DNA of 64,000 nucleotides from Pantoea allii (lineage in GTDB: Bacteria > Pseudomonadota > Gammaproteobacteria > Enterobacterales > Enterobacteriaceae). Location: assembly GCF_002307475.1 (NCBI RefSeq), contig NZ_NTMH01000012.1, positions 1 through 64,000 of the forward strand, written 5' to 3'. Positions 8,233 to 19,485 of this stretch are shown here, piece after piece. The position numbers and the translations under genes are program-made. The notes below the pieces were generated by a model. The model made no database searches and was not told the DNA's origin. It saw nothing but the letters and a program-made list of their open reading frames with translations. How positions within the stretch are numbered: the first letter of the stretch is position 1; each line of letters opens with the position of its first letter.

Positions 8233-10695
8233 ATGCGAGTGCTGAAATTCGGTGGGACCTCGGTTGCGAATGCAGAACGTTTTCTGCGCGTGGCCGATAT
8301 TCTGGAAAGTAATGCGCAACAAGGACAGGTTGCCACCGTGCTTTCTGCGCCTGCTAAGATCACCAACCATCTGGTCGCGATGATTGAAAAAACCATCAGC
8401 GGCCAGGATGCGCTGCCGAATATCAGTGACGCTACGCGCATCTTTGCTGAACTGTTGCAGGGCCTGGCCGAGGCTCAACCCGGTTTTGACTATGACGGCC
8501 TCAAAAGCCGCGTGGACAGCGAGTTTGCCCAACTCAAACAGGTGCTGCACGGTATCAGCCTGTTGGGACAGTGCCCGGACAGCGTCAATGCCGCCATTAT
8601 TTGTCGTGGTGAGAAGCTCTCTATCGCCATTATGGAAAAGCTGCTTGAGGCGCGAGGCTATGGCGTCAGCGTTATCGATCCGGTCGAGAAACTCTTAGCC
8701 ATTGGCCACTATCTTGAGTCGACTGTCGATATCGCCGAATCAACCCGCCGCATTGAAGCCAGTAAAATTCCCGCAGAAAATATGATCCTGATGGCCGGTT
8801 TTACCGCCGGTAATGAGCGGGGTGAGCTGGTCGTGCTGGGACGTAACGGTTCTGACTACTCGGCGGCGGTGCTGGCTGCCTGCCTGCGCGCCGATTGCTG
8901 TGAGATCTGGACCGATGTGGACGGGGTTTATACTTGCGATCCGCGCCAGGTGCCGGATGCTCGTCTGCTTAAATCCATGTCTTATCAGGAAGCCATGGAG
9001 CTGTCCTATTTCGGGGCTAAAGTCCTGCATCCACGCACTATCGCGCCTATCGCACAGTTTCAAATCCCTTGCCTGATCAAAAATACGGCTAACCCGCAAG
9101 CCCCCGGCACGCTGATTAGCGGTCATGGCGAACAGGACGACTTCCCGGTTAAGGGCATCACTAACCTGAATAATATGGCGATGTTTAACGTCTCCGGCCC
9201 GGGAATGAAAGGTATGGTCGGCATGGCGGCCCGCGTGTTCGCCACCATGTCGCGTACCGGCATTTCGGTGGTGTTAATCACGCAGTCGTCCTCTGAATAC
9301 AGCATCAGCTTCTGCGTGCCGCAGAGCGAGCAGGCGCGTGCGCGCCGCGTGCTGGAAGAGGAATTCTACCTTGAGTTGAAAGATGGCTTACTGGATGCGC
9401 TGGACGTTATCGAAAATCTGGCGGTTATCTCGGTCGTGGGTGACGGGATGCGCACCCTGCGCGGAATTTCAGCGAAGTTCTTCTCTGCGCTGGCGCGCGC
9501 CAACATTAATATTATCGCCATTGCTCAGGGATCGTCTGAACGCTCCATTTCGGTCGTGGTCAATAATGATGACGTCACCACGGGCGTGCGCGTCGTGCAC
9601 CAGATGTTGTTTGCCACCGACCAGGTGATTGAAGTCTTTGTGGTAGGCGTCGGCGGTGTCGGCGGTGCATTGCTGGATCAGTTGCATCGTCAACAGGCGT
9701 GGCTCAAGCAAAAGCATATTGATCTGCGTGTTTGCGGCATCGCCAATTCCCGTGCGCTGTTAACCAACGTCCACGGTATCGATCTCAGCAACTGGAAAGG
9801 CGAAATGGCACAGGCCAAAGAGCCGTTTAATCTGGGACGCTTAATCCGCCTGGTCAAAGAGTACCATCTACTGAATCCGGTGATTGTGGACTGTACATCG
9901 AGTCAGGCGGTTGCCGACCAGTACGCGGAATTTCTGGCCGAAGGTTTTCACGTGGTCACGCCAAATAAAAAGGCCAATACTTCGTCGTGGGAATACTATC
10001 AGAAGATGCGTGTTGCCGCGGCCGGCTCGCGTCGTAAGTTCCTGTATGACACGAACGTCGGCGCGGGATTACCGGTGATCGAGAACCTGCAGAACCTGCT
10101 GAATGCAGGCGATGAGTTGATTAAGTTCTCCGGTATTCTGTCGGGTTCACTGTCTTATATTTTTGGTAAGCTGGACGAAGGTGTATCGTTGTCAGAAGCG
10201 ACGCGTATGGCACGCGAGATGGGCTTTACTGAGCCCGATCCACGTGACGATCTTTCTGGTACGGACGTTGCGCGTAAGCTACTGATTCTGGCACGTGAAG
10301 CAGGCCATTCGCTGGAGATGAGCGATGTTGATATCGAACCGCTGCTGCCCGCGCACCTGAACGCGATTGCCGATGTTGAACAGTTTATGCAGCAGTTACC
10401 CGACGCCGATGCGGCGATTGCCGCCAGAGTGGAACAGGCGCGTGCTGAAGGGAAAGTGTTACGTCTGGTTGGCGTGATCGAAGAGGGCGGAGCCTGCAAA
10501 GTGAAGATCGATGCGGTTGACGGTAACGATCCGCTTTTCAAAGTCAAAAATGGCGAAAACGCGCTGGCTTTTTACAGCCGCTATTATCAGCCGATTCCGT
10601 TAGTATTACGCGGATACGGTGCAGGAAATGATGTGACAGCCGCAGGCGTTTTCGCCGATCTGCTGCGCACACTGTCATGGAAGTTGGGAGTGTAA
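8233..10695 (+). CDS. thrA: Bifunctional aspartokinase I / homoserine dehydrogenase I
   Basis: Catalyses the first and third steps of threonine synthesis: aspartate to aspartyl phosphate, and aspartate semialdehyde to homoserine. The 820-residue product (as in E. coli) starts [17 protein letters not shown], the aspartokinase signature. The kinase domain spans about 1-295, with ACT-type regulatory segments at about 315-460 ([38 protein letters not shown]). The NADPH-binding Rossmann motif [15 protein letters not shown] is near 470 and the dehydrogenase domain reaches the C-terminus. The TAA stop overlaps an ATG that leads into thrB, so translation is probably coupled. Confidence 0.98.
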   Translation: MRVLKFGGTSVANAERFLRVADILESNAQQGQVATVLSAPAKITNHLVAMIEKTISGQDALPNISDATRIFAELLQGLAEAQPGFDYDGLKSRVDSEFAQLKQVLHGISLLGQCPDSVNAAIICRGEKLSIAIMEKLLEARGYGVSVIDPVEKLLAIGHYLESTVDIAESTRRIEASKIPAENMILMAGFTAGNERGELVVLGRNGSDYSAAVLAACLRADCCEIWTDVDGVYTCDPRQVPDARLLKSMSYQEAMELSYFGAKVLHPRTIAPIAQFQIPCLIKNTANPQAPGTLISGHGEQDDFPVKGITNLNNMAMFNVSGPGMKGMVGMAARVFATMSRTGISVVLITQSSSEYSISFCVPQSEQARARRVLEEEFYLELKDGLLDALDVIENLAVISVVGDGMRTLRGISAKFFSALARANINIIAIAQGSSERSISVVVNNDDVTTGVRVVHQMLFATDQVIEVFVVGVGGVGGALLDQLHRQQAWLKQKHIDLRVCGIANSRALLTNVHGIDLSNWKGEMAQAKEPFNLGRLIRLVKEYHLLNPVIVDCTSSQAVADQYAEFLAEGFHVVTPNKKANTSSWEYYQKMRVAAAGSRRKFLYDTNVGAGLPVIENLQNLLNAGDELIKFSGILSGSLSYIFGKLDEGVSLSEATRMAREMGFTEPDPRDDLSGTDVARKLLILAREAGHSLEMSDVDIEPLLPAHLNAIADVEQFMQQLPDADAAIAARVEQARAEGKVLRLVGVIEEGGACKVKIDAVDGNDPLFKVKNGENALAFYSRYYQPIPLVLRGYGAGNDVTAAGVFADLLRTLSWKLGV

Positions 10696-10697
10696 TG

Positions 10698-11627
10698 ATG
10701 GTAAAAATTTATGCGCCAGCCTCAATCGGTAACGTCAGCGTGGGGTTTGACGTGTTGGGCGCCACGGTATCGCCAGCCGATGGTTCGTTGCTGGGGGATT
10801 GCGTGTCCGTTGAGGCCGCTGACAGTTTTAGCCTGATCAATTCGGGTCGGTTTGTCAGTAAACTGCCCAGCGACCCCAAAGAGAATATCGTTTATCAGTG
10901 CTGGCAGCGCTTCTGTGAAGCGATTGGCAAAACGGTGCCGGTGACGATGACGCTGGAAAAAAATATGCCGATTGGCTCGGGCCTTGGCTCCAGCGCCTGC
11001 TCTGTAGTGGCAGGACTGATGGCGATGAACGAGTTTTGCGGTAAACCCCTGGATGATACCCGGCTTCTGGACCTGATGGGCGAACTGGAAGGGCGCGTCT
11101 CCGGTGGCGTCCATTACGATAATGTTGCGCCCTGTTTCCTTGGCGGCATTCAGCTGATTCTGCAAGAAAACGGTATTATCAGTCAGCCAGTACCGGGATT
11201 TGACGACTGGCTGTGGGTGATGGCCTATCCGGGCATTAAAGTCTCGACCGCTGAAGCGCGGGCGATTTTACCGGCGCAGTATGCTAAACAGGACTGCATC
11301 AAACACGGTCGTCTGCTGGCAGGCTTCGTTCACGCCTGTCATACGCGCCAACCTGCGCTGGCCGCTAAACTGATGCAGGATGTCATTGCTGAGCCTTATC
11401 GTACTCAGCTGTTACCGGGCTTTGCCCAGGCTCGCCAGGCCGCTCTGGACATTGGGGCGCTGGCCTGCGGGATTTCGGGCTCAGGCCCCACGCTATTCGC
11501 CATTTGCAACCAAATGGAAACGGCACAGCAGGTGGCCGACTGGCTGAGCCAGCACTATCTGCAGAACGATGAAGGCTTCGTCCATATCTGCCGTCTTGAT
11601 ACGGCTGGCGCACGTAAACTGGGATAA
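10698..11627 (+). CDS. thrB: Homoserine kinase
   Basis: GHMP-family kinase that makes O-phosphohomoserine from homoserine and ATP. ATG at 10698 ([12 protein letters not shown], matching the E. coli start) gives 309 residues; an ATG at 10695 overlapping the thrA stop is also in frame. The ATP-binding GHMP motif is [20 protein letters not shown] near residue 83, and the C-terminal motif is [11 protein letters not shown]. The thrA stop is only two bases upstream, consistent with translational coupling. The thrC ATG follows 3 bases after its stop. Confidence 0.97.
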   Translation: MVKIYAPASIGNVSVGFDVLGATVSPADGSLLGDCVSVEAADSFSLINSGRFVSKLPSDPKENIVYQCWQRFCEAIGKTVPVTMTLEKNMPIGSGLGSSACSVVAGLMAMNEFCGKPLDDTRLLDLMGELEGRVSGGVHYDNVAPCFLGGIQLILQENGIISQPVPGFDDWLWVMAYPGIKVSTAEARAILPAQYAKQDCIKHGRLLAGFVHACHTRQPALAAKLMQDVIAEPYRTQLLPGFAQARQAALDIGALACGISGSGPTLFAICNQMETAQQVADWLSQHYLQNDEGFVHICRLDTAGARKLG

Positions 11628-11630
11628 CGC

Positions 11631-12914
11631 ATGAAACTCTACAATCTTAAGGATCATAACGAGCAGGTCAGCTTCGCCCAGGCGGTGAAACAGGGTCTGG
11701 GTTCACAGCAAGGGCTGTTTTTCCCGCTCGAACTGCCGGAATTTGAACTGACCGACATTGATGCCATGCTGGAAATGGATTTTGTTACGCGCAGTAGTAA
11801 AATCCTGTCGGCCTATATTGGTGATGAAATCCCGGCGCAGCATCTGACCGAACGTCTTAAAACCGCCTTTACCTTCCCGGCCCCGCTGAAAGAAGTGAGC
11901 GACGATATCGCCTGTCTTGAGCTGTTTCACGGTCCGACGCTGGCGTTCAAAGACTTTGGCGGTCGTTTTATGGCGCAAATGCTGGCCTACGTCAGCGGTT
12001 CAGATGAGCAGATCACCATTCTGACAGCAACCTCCGGGGATACCGGTGCCGCCGTGGCCCACGCGTTTTACGGTATGGAAAACGTGCGTGTCGTTATTCT
12101 CTATCCGCAGGGAAAAATTAGCCCGTTACAGGAAAAATTGTTCTGTACCCTTGGCGGCAACATCGAAACCATCGCCATTGAGGGGGATTTTGATGCCTGT
12201 CAGTCGCTGGTTAAGCAGGCGTTTGACGATCAGGAACTAAAGAAGGCCATCGGCCTGAACTCCGCCAACTCAATTAATATCAGCCGCCTGCTGGCGCAGA
12301 TTTGTTACTACTTCGAAGCGGTTGCCCAACTGCCGCAGGAGAAACGTAATCAACTGGTCGTGTCAGTGCCAAGCGGAAACTTTGGTGATTTAACGGCCGG
12401 TCTGCTGGCGAAGTCACTGGGCCTGCCGATTAAGCGTTTTATCGCCGCGACCAATGCCAACGACACCGTGCCACGTTTCCTTGGCAACGGCGAATGGCAG
12501 CCTAACGCCACCGTCGCGACGCTGTCGAATGCGATGGACGTCAGCCAGCCAAACAACTGGCCGCGTGTGGAAGAGTTGTTCCGCCGCAAAACTTGGCGTT
12601 TGGGCGATCTGGCTTACGGCGCGGTAACGGACGATGTGACGCGGGAAGCCATGCGCGAACTGGCTAAACTGGGTTACGTATCTGAGCCACATGCGGCAAT
12701 TGCCTGGCGTTTGTTACGTGATCAACTGCAGGACGGGGAGTTTGGTTTATTCCTTGGCACGGCGCATCCGGCTAAGTTCCTGGAGAGCGTGGAAAGCATC
12801 CTGGATCAGAAACTGGCCTTGCCTGCAGAACTGGCTGAGCGTGCGGATTTGCCCTTGCTGTCGCACAAGATGAACGCGGACTTTGCTCAACTGCGGGCAT
12901 TTTTGCTTAAGTAG
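11631..12914 (+). CDS. thrC: Threonine synthase
   Basis: Pyridoxal-phosphate enzyme that converts O-phosphohomoserine to L-threonine, the last step of the pathway. The 427-residue product (E. coli 428) begins MKLYNLKDHNEQVSFAQAV. The PLP-binding lysine is residue 107 in GPTLAFKDFGGRF, with the TATSGDTGAAVAHAF glycine-rich loop and SVPSGNFGDLTAG further on. It is the last gene of thrLABC and is followed by a strong hairpin shared with convergent yaaA. Confidence 0.98.
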   Translation: MKLYNLKDHNEQVSFAQAVKQGLGSQQGLFFPLELPEFELTDIDAMLEMDFVTRSSKILSAYIGDEIPAQHLTERLKTAFTFPAPLKEVSDDIACLELFHGPTLAFKDFGGRFMAQMLAYVSGSDEQITILTATSGDTGAAVAHAFYGMENVRVVILYPQGKISPLQEKLFCTLGGNIETIAIEGDFDACQSLVKQAFDDQELKKAIGLNSANSINISRLLAQICYYFEAVAQLPQEKRNQLVVSVPSGNFGDLTAGLLAKSLGLPIKRFIAATNANDTVPRFLGNGEWQPNATVATLSNAMDVSQPNNWPRVEELFRRKTWRLGDLAYGAVTDDVTREAMRELAKLGYVSEPHAAIAWRLLRDQLQDGEFGLFLGTAHPAKFLESVESILDQKLALPAELAERADLPLLSHKMNADFAQLRAFLLK

Positions 12915-12927
12915 TGTTCAGGTCATC

Positions 12928-12957
12928 ACGCAGAGGGGGCACTCACCCCCTCTGCGT
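12928..12957. terminator. Hairpin between convergent thrC and yaaA
   Basis: Perfect 12-base inverted repeat (ACGCAGAGGGGG / CCCCCTCTGCGT) with a 6-base loop, 13 bases after the thrC stop. Only CTT follows, so the T-tract is poor. It can still terminate or protect both transcripts. Confidence 0.7.
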
Positions 12958-12984
12958 CTTGAAAGACCGATACGTCGGGCAGTC

Positions 12985-13758
12985 TTACTGTTCGGCGCGT
13001 TTGAACACCAGTTCGTTCTCACGGCTTTCATCAGCGGCAAACGCATAGCCATCAACGTCAAACCGCGTTAACTGCTCTGGCTTCGTCAGGCGGTGCTGAA
13101 TGATATAGCGACTCATCAATCCCCGGGCCTTTTTCGCGTAGAAACTGATCACTTTGAACTTGCCGTTTTTCTCGTCCAGAAAGACCGGTTTAATCAGGCG
13201 CGCCTGTAGCTTCTTCGGCTTAATCGCTTTGAAGTATTCATCGGAAGCCAGATTAATCAACACGTCATCCCCCTGGCTTGCCAGCGCGTCGTTAAGTTTT
13301 TCCGTTAACAGATCGCCCCAGAAACTGTAGAGATCCTGACCTGCCGGGTTAGCCAGTTTGATGCCCATCTCCAGCCGATAAGGCTGCATTAAATCCAGCG
13401 GACGCAGCAGGCCATACAGGCCAGACAGCATGCGCAGATGATCCTGAGCAAAGTCGAAGTCTTTTTCACTAAAGGTTTCGGCCTGCAAACCAGTATAGAC
13501 GTCGCCTTTAAACGCCAGAATGGCCTGACGGGCATTCTCCAGGCTGAAATCGGGCTGCCAGCTGTTAAAACGCTCAGCATTTAAATGCGCCAGCTTGTCG
13601 CTAATACTCATCAATGACGCGACCTGCGCAGGCGACAGCTTGCGCGCAATTTTAATCAGCTGTTGTGACTTTTCTAACAGCGCAGGCTGGGTAAAGCGCT
13701 GTGTCGCCAGGGGGCTTTCATAATCCAGCGTCTTGGCGGGAGAGATCACCATCAACAT
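12985..13758 (-). CDS. yaaA: Peroxide stress protein YaaA (DUF328/UPF0246)
   Basis: Cytosolic protein that in E. coli is induced by OxyR and limits free iron during peroxide stress. The 257-residue product has the family's conserved opening [16 protein letters not shown] and the blocks [35 protein letters not shown] and [14 protein letters not shown], plus [14 protein letters not shown] near the C-terminus. It lies divergent from talB across about 200 bases. Confidence 0.95.
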   Translation of the reverse strand: MLMVISPAKTLDYESPLATQRFTQPALLEKSQQLIKIARKLSPAQVASLMSISDKLAHLNAERFNSWQPDFSLENARQAILAFKGDVYTGLQAETFSEKDFDFAQDHLRMLSGLYGLLRPLDLMQPYRLEMGIKLANPAGQDLYSFWGDLLTEKLNDALASQGDDVLINLASDEYFKAIKPKKLQARLIKPVFLDEKNGKFKVISFYAKKARGLMSRYIIQHRLTKPEQLTRFDVDGYAFAADESRENELVFKRAEQ

Positions 13759-13964
13759 CGTCGCGTCCTCAATGAGTCCCTTTTTTTAAGGGGTTAGCCT
13801 GTAATTGTCGCCCGCAGTGTAGCAAAAAAGCCGCAAGGATCGGCAAATCACTCCTATTTGTTCGCGCTATCGTAAACGGCATTCCCTGACCTTGCACCAC
13901 CGTTACCGCGTGATATTATCCCAACAGCCTTTTATCACCCTGACAGTTAACTAAGAGAAAAAAC

Positions 13965-14918
13965 ATGACGGACAAACTGACCTCCCTGCGTCAACTGACC
14001 ACCGTAGTGGCCGACACCGGTGATATCGCAGCGATGAAGCTGTATCAGCCCCAGGACGCGACCACCAACCCTTCTCTGATTCTCAACGCTGCTCAAATCC
14101 CTGAATACCGCAAACTGATTGATGAAGCGATCGCCTGGGCGCGCCAGCAGAGCAGCGACAAAGAACAGCAGCTGCAGTTGGTATCCGACAAGCTGGCCGT
14201 TAACATTGGTCTGGAAATTCTTAAGCTGGTGCCGGGCCGTGTTTCCACCGAAGTGGATGCTCGCCTTTCTTATGACACCGACGCCAGCATCGCGAAAGCA
14301 CGCAGCCTGATCAAATTGTATAACGACGCCGGTATCAGCAACGATCGTATCCTGATCAAGCTGGCATCAACCTGGCAGGGCATTCGCGCGGCAGAACAGC
14401 TGGAAAAAGAAGGCATCAACTGTAACCTGACTCTGCTGTTCTCTTTCGCTCAGGCGCGTGCCTGTGCTGAAGCGGGCGTGTATCTGATTTCACCCTTTGT
14501 GGGCCGTATCCTCGACTGGTATAAAGCGAACACGGACAAGAAAGAGTACGCGCCACACGAAGATCCAGGCGTGGTTTCCGTGTCTGAAATCTATGACTAC
14601 TACAAGCAGCATGGTTATGAAACCGTGGTGATGGGCGCAAGCTTCCGTAACGTCGGCGAAATCATTGAACTGGCTGGCTGTGACCGTTTGACCATTTCCC
14701 CTGCGCTGCTGAAAGAGCTGGCGGAAAGTGAAGGGACCCTGGAGCGTAAGCTGAGCTATAGCGGCGAAGTCAAAGCGCGTCCGGCCCGGATGACCGAATC
14801 TGAGTTCCTGTGGCAGCACAACCAGGACCCAATGGCCGTCAGCAAGCTGGCCGAAGGCATTCGTAATTTTGCCATCGACCAGGGCAAGCTTGAGAAGATG
14901 CTGGCAGAAATGCTGTAA
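13965..14918 (+). CDS. talB: Transaldolase B
   Basis: Pentose phosphate enzyme that moves a dihydroxyacetone unit from sedoheptulose-7-phosphate to glyceraldehyde-3-phosphate. The 317-residue product (as in E. coli) carries the Schiff-base Lys132 in [12 protein letters not shown]. Other family marks are [20 protein letters not shown] near the N-terminus and [13 protein letters not shown] ribosome-binding site (AAGAGAAA) lies just before ATG 13965, and an intrinsic terminator follows the gene. Confidence 0.98.
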   Translation: MTDKLTSLRQLTTVVADTGDIAAMKLYQPQDATTNPSLILNAAQIPEYRKLIDEAIAWARQQSSDKEQQLQLVSDKLAVNIGLEILKLVPGRVSTEVDARLSYDTDASIAKARSLIKLYNDAGISNDRILIKLASTWQGIRAAEQLEKEGINCNLTLLFSFAQARACAEAGVYLISPFVGRILDWYKANTDKKEYAPHEDPGVVSVSEIYDYYKQHGYETVVMGASFRNVGEIIELAGCDRLTISPALLKELAESEGTLERKLSYSGEVKARPARMTESEFLWQHNQDPMAVSKLAEGIRNFAIDQGKLEKMLAEML

Positions 14919-14926
14919 TCTTTTCT

Positions 14927-14954
14927 ACCGTGGCGGCACTGTCGCCACGGTTTT
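14927..14954 (+). terminator. talB intrinsic terminator
   Basis: ACCGTGGCG / CGCCACGGT, a 9-base stem with a 7-base loop, followed by TTTT, 9 bases after the talB stop. Confidence 0.85.
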
Positions 14955-15036
14955 CCCTTTCCGCCACCGTTTGTTATTCTTCTTAGTACGTCCTTTCTCA
15001 TCCACCGCCCTGCGGTAAATCACAGCGAATATCATC

Positions 15037-15624
15037 ATGAACACATTACGTATCGGATTGATCTCGGTTTCCGATCGCGCCGCGAACGGGATTTATCAGG
15101 ATCAGGGGATTCCTGCCCTGGAAGCCTGGCTCAACAGCGCGATCGGCACCCCTTTTGAAGTGGAAACGCGCCTGGTCCCTGATGAACAGCCCATGATCGA
15201 ACAGGCGATTTGTGAACTGGTCGATGAACGCTTTTGCCATCTGGTCTTGACCACCGGCGGGACCGGCCCGGCGCGACGAGATGTCACGCCCGATGCCACG
15301 CTCGCCGTGGCCGATCGTGAGATGCCGGGTTTTGGTGAGCAGATGCGGCAAATCAGCCTGCAGTTTGTGCCTACCGCCATTCTGTCGCGTCAGGTGGGGG
15401 TGATCCGTAAGCAGTCACTTATTCTTAATCTGCCAGGCCAGCCGAAGTCGATCAAGGAAACCCTGGAAGGGCTTAAAGACGCGCAGGGCAAGGTAAAGGT
15501 ACCGGGTATCTTTGCCGCCGTACCTTATTGTTTACAGTTGCTCGAAGGTCCCTATGTTGAAACGAACGCCGATGTAGTAGCAGCTTTTCGCCCCAAAAGC
15601 GCGATACGTGAGATAAATAACTAA
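15037..15624 (+). CDS. mog: Molybdopterin adenylyltransferase
   Basis: Adenylates molybdopterin, the step before molybdate insertion in molybdenum-cofactor synthesis. The 195-residue product (as in E. coli) has the MoaB/Mog fold with IGLISVSDRA at the N-terminus, the TTGGTGPARRDVTPDAT pterin/nucleotide loop near residue 75, and ILNLPGQPKSIKETL. It is a separate unit between the talB terminator and the next transporter gene. Confidence 0.96.
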   Translation: MNTLRIGLISVSDRAANGIYQDQGIPALEAWLNSAIGTPFEVETRLVPDEQPMIEQAICELVDERFCHLVLTTGGTGPARRDVTPDATLAVADREMPGFGEQMRQISLQFVPTAILSRQVGVIRKQSLILNLPGQPKSIKETLEGLKDAQGKVKVPGIFAAVPYCLQLLEGPYVETNADVVAAFRPKSAIREINN

Positions 15625-15728
15625 ATATTCTGCTTTTCAGGAATAAGCTACAGGCTCGCTGGTGTGGTGATCAATTGACGGTATAGTAAGCGCAGCTTTA
15701 CAACTGCTTTCACTTTCTCTGGACGCTT

Positions 15729-17036
15729 ATGACCACACTTGAGACACCCCGCCTGAAACCCCAGGATTATAAAACGCTGGCCCTCGCGGCGCTGGGTGGC
15801 GCGCTGGAATTTTACGACTTCATCATCTTCGTTTTTTTTGCCGCCGTGATTGGCGAGATCTTCTTCCCCAGCGACATTCCTGAATGGCTCCGCCAGCTAC
15901 AGACGTTTGCCATTTTTGCTGCGGGTTATCTGGCACGTCCGCTGGGCGGGATTGTCATGGCCCACTTTGGCGACAAAGTCGGGCGCAAAAAAATGTTTAG
16001 CCTGAGCATTTTGTTAATGGCGCTGCCAACGCTTGCCATGGGCGCGCTGCCGGGTTGGGACACGATTGGCCTGGCTGCACCTTTGTTGATGTTGCTGATG
16101 CGCATGTTGCAGGGCGCGGCCATTGGCGGCGAAGTTCCTGGAGCATGGGTTTTTGTGGCGGAGCATGTGCCTTACAAACGGATTGGCATCGCCTGCGGTA
16201 CGCTGACCGCCGGACTCACTATCGGCATCCTGTTGGGCTCGGTGGTGGCGACTTTAATTAATACCTCTATGACCCAGCAGGCCATTCATGATGGTGGCTG
16301 GCGCATTCCGTTCTTCCTGGGCGGATTGTTTGGCCTCGGCGCAATGTATTTACGCCGCTGGCTGCATGAAACCCCGGTTTTTGTCGAAATGCAGCAGCGT
16401 AAAACCCTTGCACAGGAGCTACCGCTGAAAACCGTGGTGATGAAGCATCAAAAATCGGTGGTGATTTCGATTCTGCTTACCTGGATGCTGTCGGCCTGCA
16501 TCGTGGTGGTGATTTTAATGGCGCCGGTCTGGCTGCAGAAACAGCATGGTATGGCCCCCGCACTCACCTTAAAGGCGAACAGCCTGGCGATTATCATGTT
16601 GTGTGTGGGCTGCATCGTTGCCGGGCTGCTGGTGGACCGTTTCGGGGCCAGCCGGACGCTAAGCATCGGAAGCCTGCTGCTGGCGCTGTGTAGCTGGATG
16701 TTCTATTCCCTGGCTCCCCAGTATCCCGACTATCTGTTTCCGCTGTATGGGCTGGTGGGTTTTAGCGTTGGCGTGGTCGGGATTGTGCCCTTTATCATGG
16801 TTCGCGCGTTCCCCGCTGAGGTCCGTTTCACCGGATTATCCTTCTCTTACAACCTTTCTTATGCGGTATTTGGCGGCCTGACGCCGATTTGCGTGACGCT
16901 GCTGACAGCGGTCTCCCCTATGGCGCCTGGCTGGTATGTCATGGCGCTTGCGCTGGTGGGATTGCTGACCGGTCTCTGGCTCAGAGAAGATATCAATCAT
17001 GAGCCGGACCTGTACGACGGGATAAAACAGGCATAA
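15729..17036 (+). CDS. MFS transporter, metabolite:H+ symporter (MHS) type
   Basis: Inner-membrane transporter of 435 residues with about 12 hydrophobic segments. Features of the ProP/ShiA-like MHS group are ALGGALEFYDFIIFVFFAAV in the first membrane segment, RPLGGIVMAHFGDKVGRKKM in loop 2-3 (the MFS signature), and RMLQGAAIGGEVPGAW. Substrates of this group include organic acids, betaine and shikimate; the sequence does not say which applies here. E. coli has unrelated genes (satP, yaaW, yaaI) between mog and dnaK. A hairpin follows the stop codon. Confidence 0.88.
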   Translation: MTTLETPRLKPQDYKTLALAALGGALEFYDFIIFVFFAAVIGEIFFPSDIPEWLRQLQTFAIFAAGYLARPLGGIVMAHFGDKVGRKKMFSLSILLMALPTLAMGALPGWDTIGLAAPLLMLLMRMLQGAAIGGEVPGAWVFVAEHVPYKRIGIACGTLTAGLTIGILLGSVVATLINTSMTQQAIHDGGWRIPFFLGGLFGLGAMYLRRWLHETPVFVEMQQRKTLAQELPLKTVVMKHQKSVVISILLTWMLSACIVVVILMAPVWLQKQHGMAPALTLKANSLAIIMLCVGCIVAGLLVDRFGASRTLSIGSLLLALCSWMFYSLAPQYPDYLFPLYGLVGFSVGVVGIVPFIMVRAFPAEVRFTGLSFSYNLSYAVFGGLTPICVTLLTAVSPMAPGWYVMALALVGLLTGLWLREDINHEPDLYDGIKQA

Positions 17037-17040
17037 ATCA

Positions 17041-17063
17041 CACGCGGAGCCTGGCTTCGCGTG
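17041..17063 (+). terminator. Hairpin after the MHS transporter gene
   Basis: CACGCG / CGCGTG outer stem extended inward by GAGC/GCTT (one G-T pair) with a 3-base loop, followed by TTGCTTT. It starts 5 bases after the stop codon. The T-tract is short and interrupted. Confidence 0.65.
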
Positions 17064-17337
17064 TTGCTTTAAGCGGGCGGCGTGCGCGCCAGTCGGCAGA
17101 AGGGTACACTTGCGTCCTGTGTACTGTTGCGTGGCAAACAACAGCTCATGCCACATCCTGTTAACTCTCAGGGGCAGGGTAGCCATTGTTGTTGTCAGCG
17201 TTACTCAGCGCAATTCTCCTCGATAATCGGGTGGGCGGCTTAACGCAGAATGAGCGCGGCGAGCCGCATAATCTTCAGCGTAATCATCACCGTCTTTGAT
17301 CCTGGTCTGACAGGTACTGAAAATTTTTTTTCATTTA
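17064..17337. other. Gene-free region upstream of dnaK
   Basis: No supported gene lies here. The reading frames that cross it are short or are antisense shadows of dnaK. The DNA becomes AT-rich just before the sigma-32 promoter (17320-17340). I recognised no second promoter with confidence. Confidence 0.4.
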
Positions 17338-17340
17338 ACC

Positions 17341-17369
17341 CTTGATGCGCTTCTAAGCGACCCCATTTA
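17341..17369 (+). promoter_or_regulatory. Sigma-32 (heat-shock) promoter of dnaKJ
   Basis: CTTGATG (17341-17347) and CCCCATTTA (17361-17369) are separated by 13 bases and match the sigma-32 consensus CTTGAAA / CCCCATNT. The E. coli dnaK P1 promoter has the same CTTGATG and CCCCATTTA elements as I recall. It lies about 125 bases before dnaK. Confidence 0.88.
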
Positions 17370-17494
17370 CTTGTCATCGAGCGTTGTGAACGTTGTAAAA
17401 AAAAGCATGTGAGGATGGGTTGAATGTAAGCAACCCGCCCACATAAAAGGTTCACAACCCAAACTGGCAACGAATTTAAGTGGGAGATGTTTAG

Positions 17495-19405
17495 ATGGGT
17501 AAGATTATTGGTATTGACCTGGGTACAACCAACTCTTGTGTTGCGGTCATGGACGGCACGAAAGCGCGTGTGCTTGAAAACGCGGAAGGCGATCGCACCA
17601 CGCCTTCGATCATCGCTTACACCCAGGACGGGGAAACTCTGGTCGGACAACCGGCTAAACGTCAGGCTGTCACCAACCCGCAGAATACCCTGTTTGCGAT
17701 CAAGCGCCTGATTGGCCGTCGCTTCCAGGACGAAGAAGTACAGCGTGATATCAAAATCATGCCATACAAAATTGTGGGTGCCGATAACGGCGACGCATGG
17801 CTGGAAGTCAAAGGCCAGAAAATGGCACCACCGCAGATTTCTGCGGAAGTCCTGAAAAAGATGAAGAAAACGGCTGAAGATTTTCTGGGTGAGCCCGTTA
17901 CTGAAGCGGTTATCACTGTTCCAGCCTACTTTAACGATGCGCAGCGTCAGGCGACCAAAGACGCCGGCCGTATCGCAGGTCTGGAAGTAAAACGTATCAT
18001 CAACGAACCTACCGCCGCGGCGCTGGCCTACGGTCTGGATAAAGGCCAGGGCAACCGCACTATCGCGGTGTATGACCTGGGTGGTGGTACGTTTGATATC
18101 TCTATCATCGAAATCGATGAAGTTGATGGCGAAAAAACCTTTGAAGTACTGGCGACCAACGGTGATACCCACCTGGGTGGTGAAGACTTCGACAGCCGTC
18201 TGATTAACTACCTGGTTGCGGAATTCAAGAAAGATCAGGGCATTGACCTGCACAACGATCCGCTGGCGATGCAGCGTCTGAAAGAAGCCGCAGAGAAAGC
18301 GAAGATCGAGCTGTCTTCTGCGCAGCAGACTGACGTTAACCTGCCGTACATCACGGCGGATGCAACCGGTCCTAAGCACCTGAACATTAAAGTAACGCGT
18401 TCGAAACTGGAATCACTGGTTGAAGATCTGGTTGCACGCTCTATCGAGCCGCTGAAAGTCGCTCTGCAGGATGCCGGTCTGTCCGTTTCTGACATCAACG
18501 ACGTCATCTTGGTGGGTGGTCAGACGCGTATGCCACTGGTTCAGGCAAAAGTAACGGAATTCTTTGGTAAAGAACCACGTAAAGACGTTAACCCGGATGA
18601 AGCGGTTGCCGTGGGTGCTGCGGTACAGGGCGGTGTGTTAGGTGGTGATGTTAAAGACGTTCTGCTGCTGGACGTAACCCCGCTGTCGCTGGGTATCGAA
18701 ACCATGGGCGGCGTGATGACCTCGCTGATCAGCAAGAACACCACCATCCCGACTAAGCACAGTCAGGTGTTCTCAACGGCAGAAGACAACCAGTCTGCGG
18801 TAACGATTCACGTGCTGCAGGGTGAGCGTAAGCGTGCCAATGACAACAAGTCACTGGGCCAGTTTAACCTGGACGGCATCCAGCCTGCGCCACGCGGTAT
18901 GCCGCAGGTTGAAGTAACCTTTGACATCGATGCGGACGGTATCCTGCACGTATCGGCGAAGGACAAAAACAGCGGTAAAGAGCAGAAGATCACCATCAAA
19001 GCCTCTTCAGGTCTGAATGAAGATGAAATTGCGAAAATGGTACGTGATGCGGAAGCTAACGCTGAGTCTGACCGTAAGTTCGAAGAGCTGGTGCAGACCC
19101 GTAACCAGGGCGACCAGATTGCTCACAGCACACGTAAGCAACTGGACGAAGTGGGCGATAAACTGTCAGCCGACGACAAAGCGCCTATCGAAGCTGCACT
19201 GAGTGCGCTGGAAACTGCGCTGAAAGGCGAAGATAAAGCAGAAATCGACGCGAAAATGCAGGCGCTGATGGAAGTCTCCAGCAAACTGATGGAAGCAGCA
19301 CAGCAGTCTCAGGCGGGTGCAGCGGAAGCCGGCGAAGCGTCAGCGAAAAAAGATGACGACGTTGTCGATGCTGAATTCGAAGAAGTGAAAGACAATAAGA
19401 AATAA
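17495..19405 (+). CDS. dnaK: Molecular chaperone DnaK (Hsp70)
   Basis: ATP-driven chaperone that folds and protects proteins with DnaJ and GrpE and also controls sigma-32 stability. The 636-residue product (E. coli 638) has the nucleotide-binding domain (1 to about 385; [32 protein letters not shown], the threonine in [12 protein letters not shown]). The substrate-binding domain and alpha-helical lid follow, ending in an acidic tail [23 protein letters not shown] ribosome-binding site precedes ATG 17495. The gene forms an operon with dnaJ under a sigma-32 promoter. Confidence 0.99.
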   Translation: MGKIIGIDLGTTNSCVAVMDGTKARVLENAEGDRTTPSIIAYTQDGETLVGQPAKRQAVTNPQNTLFAIKRLIGRRFQDEEVQRDIKIMPYKIVGADNGDAWLEVKGQKMAPPQISAEVLKKMKKTAEDFLGEPVTEAVITVPAYFNDAQRQATKDAGRIAGLEVKRIINEPTAAALAYGLDKGQGNRTIAVYDLGGGTFDISIIEIDEVDGEKTFEVLATNGDTHLGGEDFDSRLINYLVAEFKKDQGIDLHNDPLAMQRLKEAAEKAKIELSSAQQTDVNLPYITADATGPKHLNIKVTRSKLESLVEDLVARSIEPLKVALQDAGLSVSDINDVILVGGQTRMPLVQAKVTEFFGKEPRKDVNPDEAVAVGAAVQGGVLGGDVKDVLLLDVTPLSLGIETMGGVMTSLISKNTTIPTKHSQVFSTAEDNQSAVTIHVLQGERKRANDNKSLGQFNLDGIQPAPRGMPQVEVTFDIDADGILHVSAKDKNSGKEQKITIKASSGLNEDEIAKMVRDAEANAESDRKFEELVQTRNQGDQIAHSTRKQLDEVGDKLSADDKAPIEAALSALETALKGEDKAEIDAKMQALMEVSSKLMEAAQQSQAGAAEAGEASAKKDDDVVDAEFEEVKDNKK

Positions 19406-19452
19406 TTGCCCCTGACCGGGCGCGACGGTTGCCCTGACAGCCGTTGAAACCA

Positions 19453-19485
19453 GCACGGGCGTAGGAGTTTTCTCCACGCCCGTGC
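19453..19485 (+). terminator. Hairpin between dnaK and dnaJ
   Basis: GCACGGGCGT / ACGCCCGTGC outer stem plus GGAG / CTCC inner stem around TTTT. No T-tract follows, so it is more likely a partial attenuator or RNA-stability element that lowers dnaJ relative to dnaK than a full terminator. Confidence 0.6.

Noticed and set aside
17240-18379. A 379-codon open frame antisense to the dnaK start
   Set aside because: It lies opposite dnaK and its promoter; long antisense frames are common in strongly codon-biased genes, and the product matches no known family.
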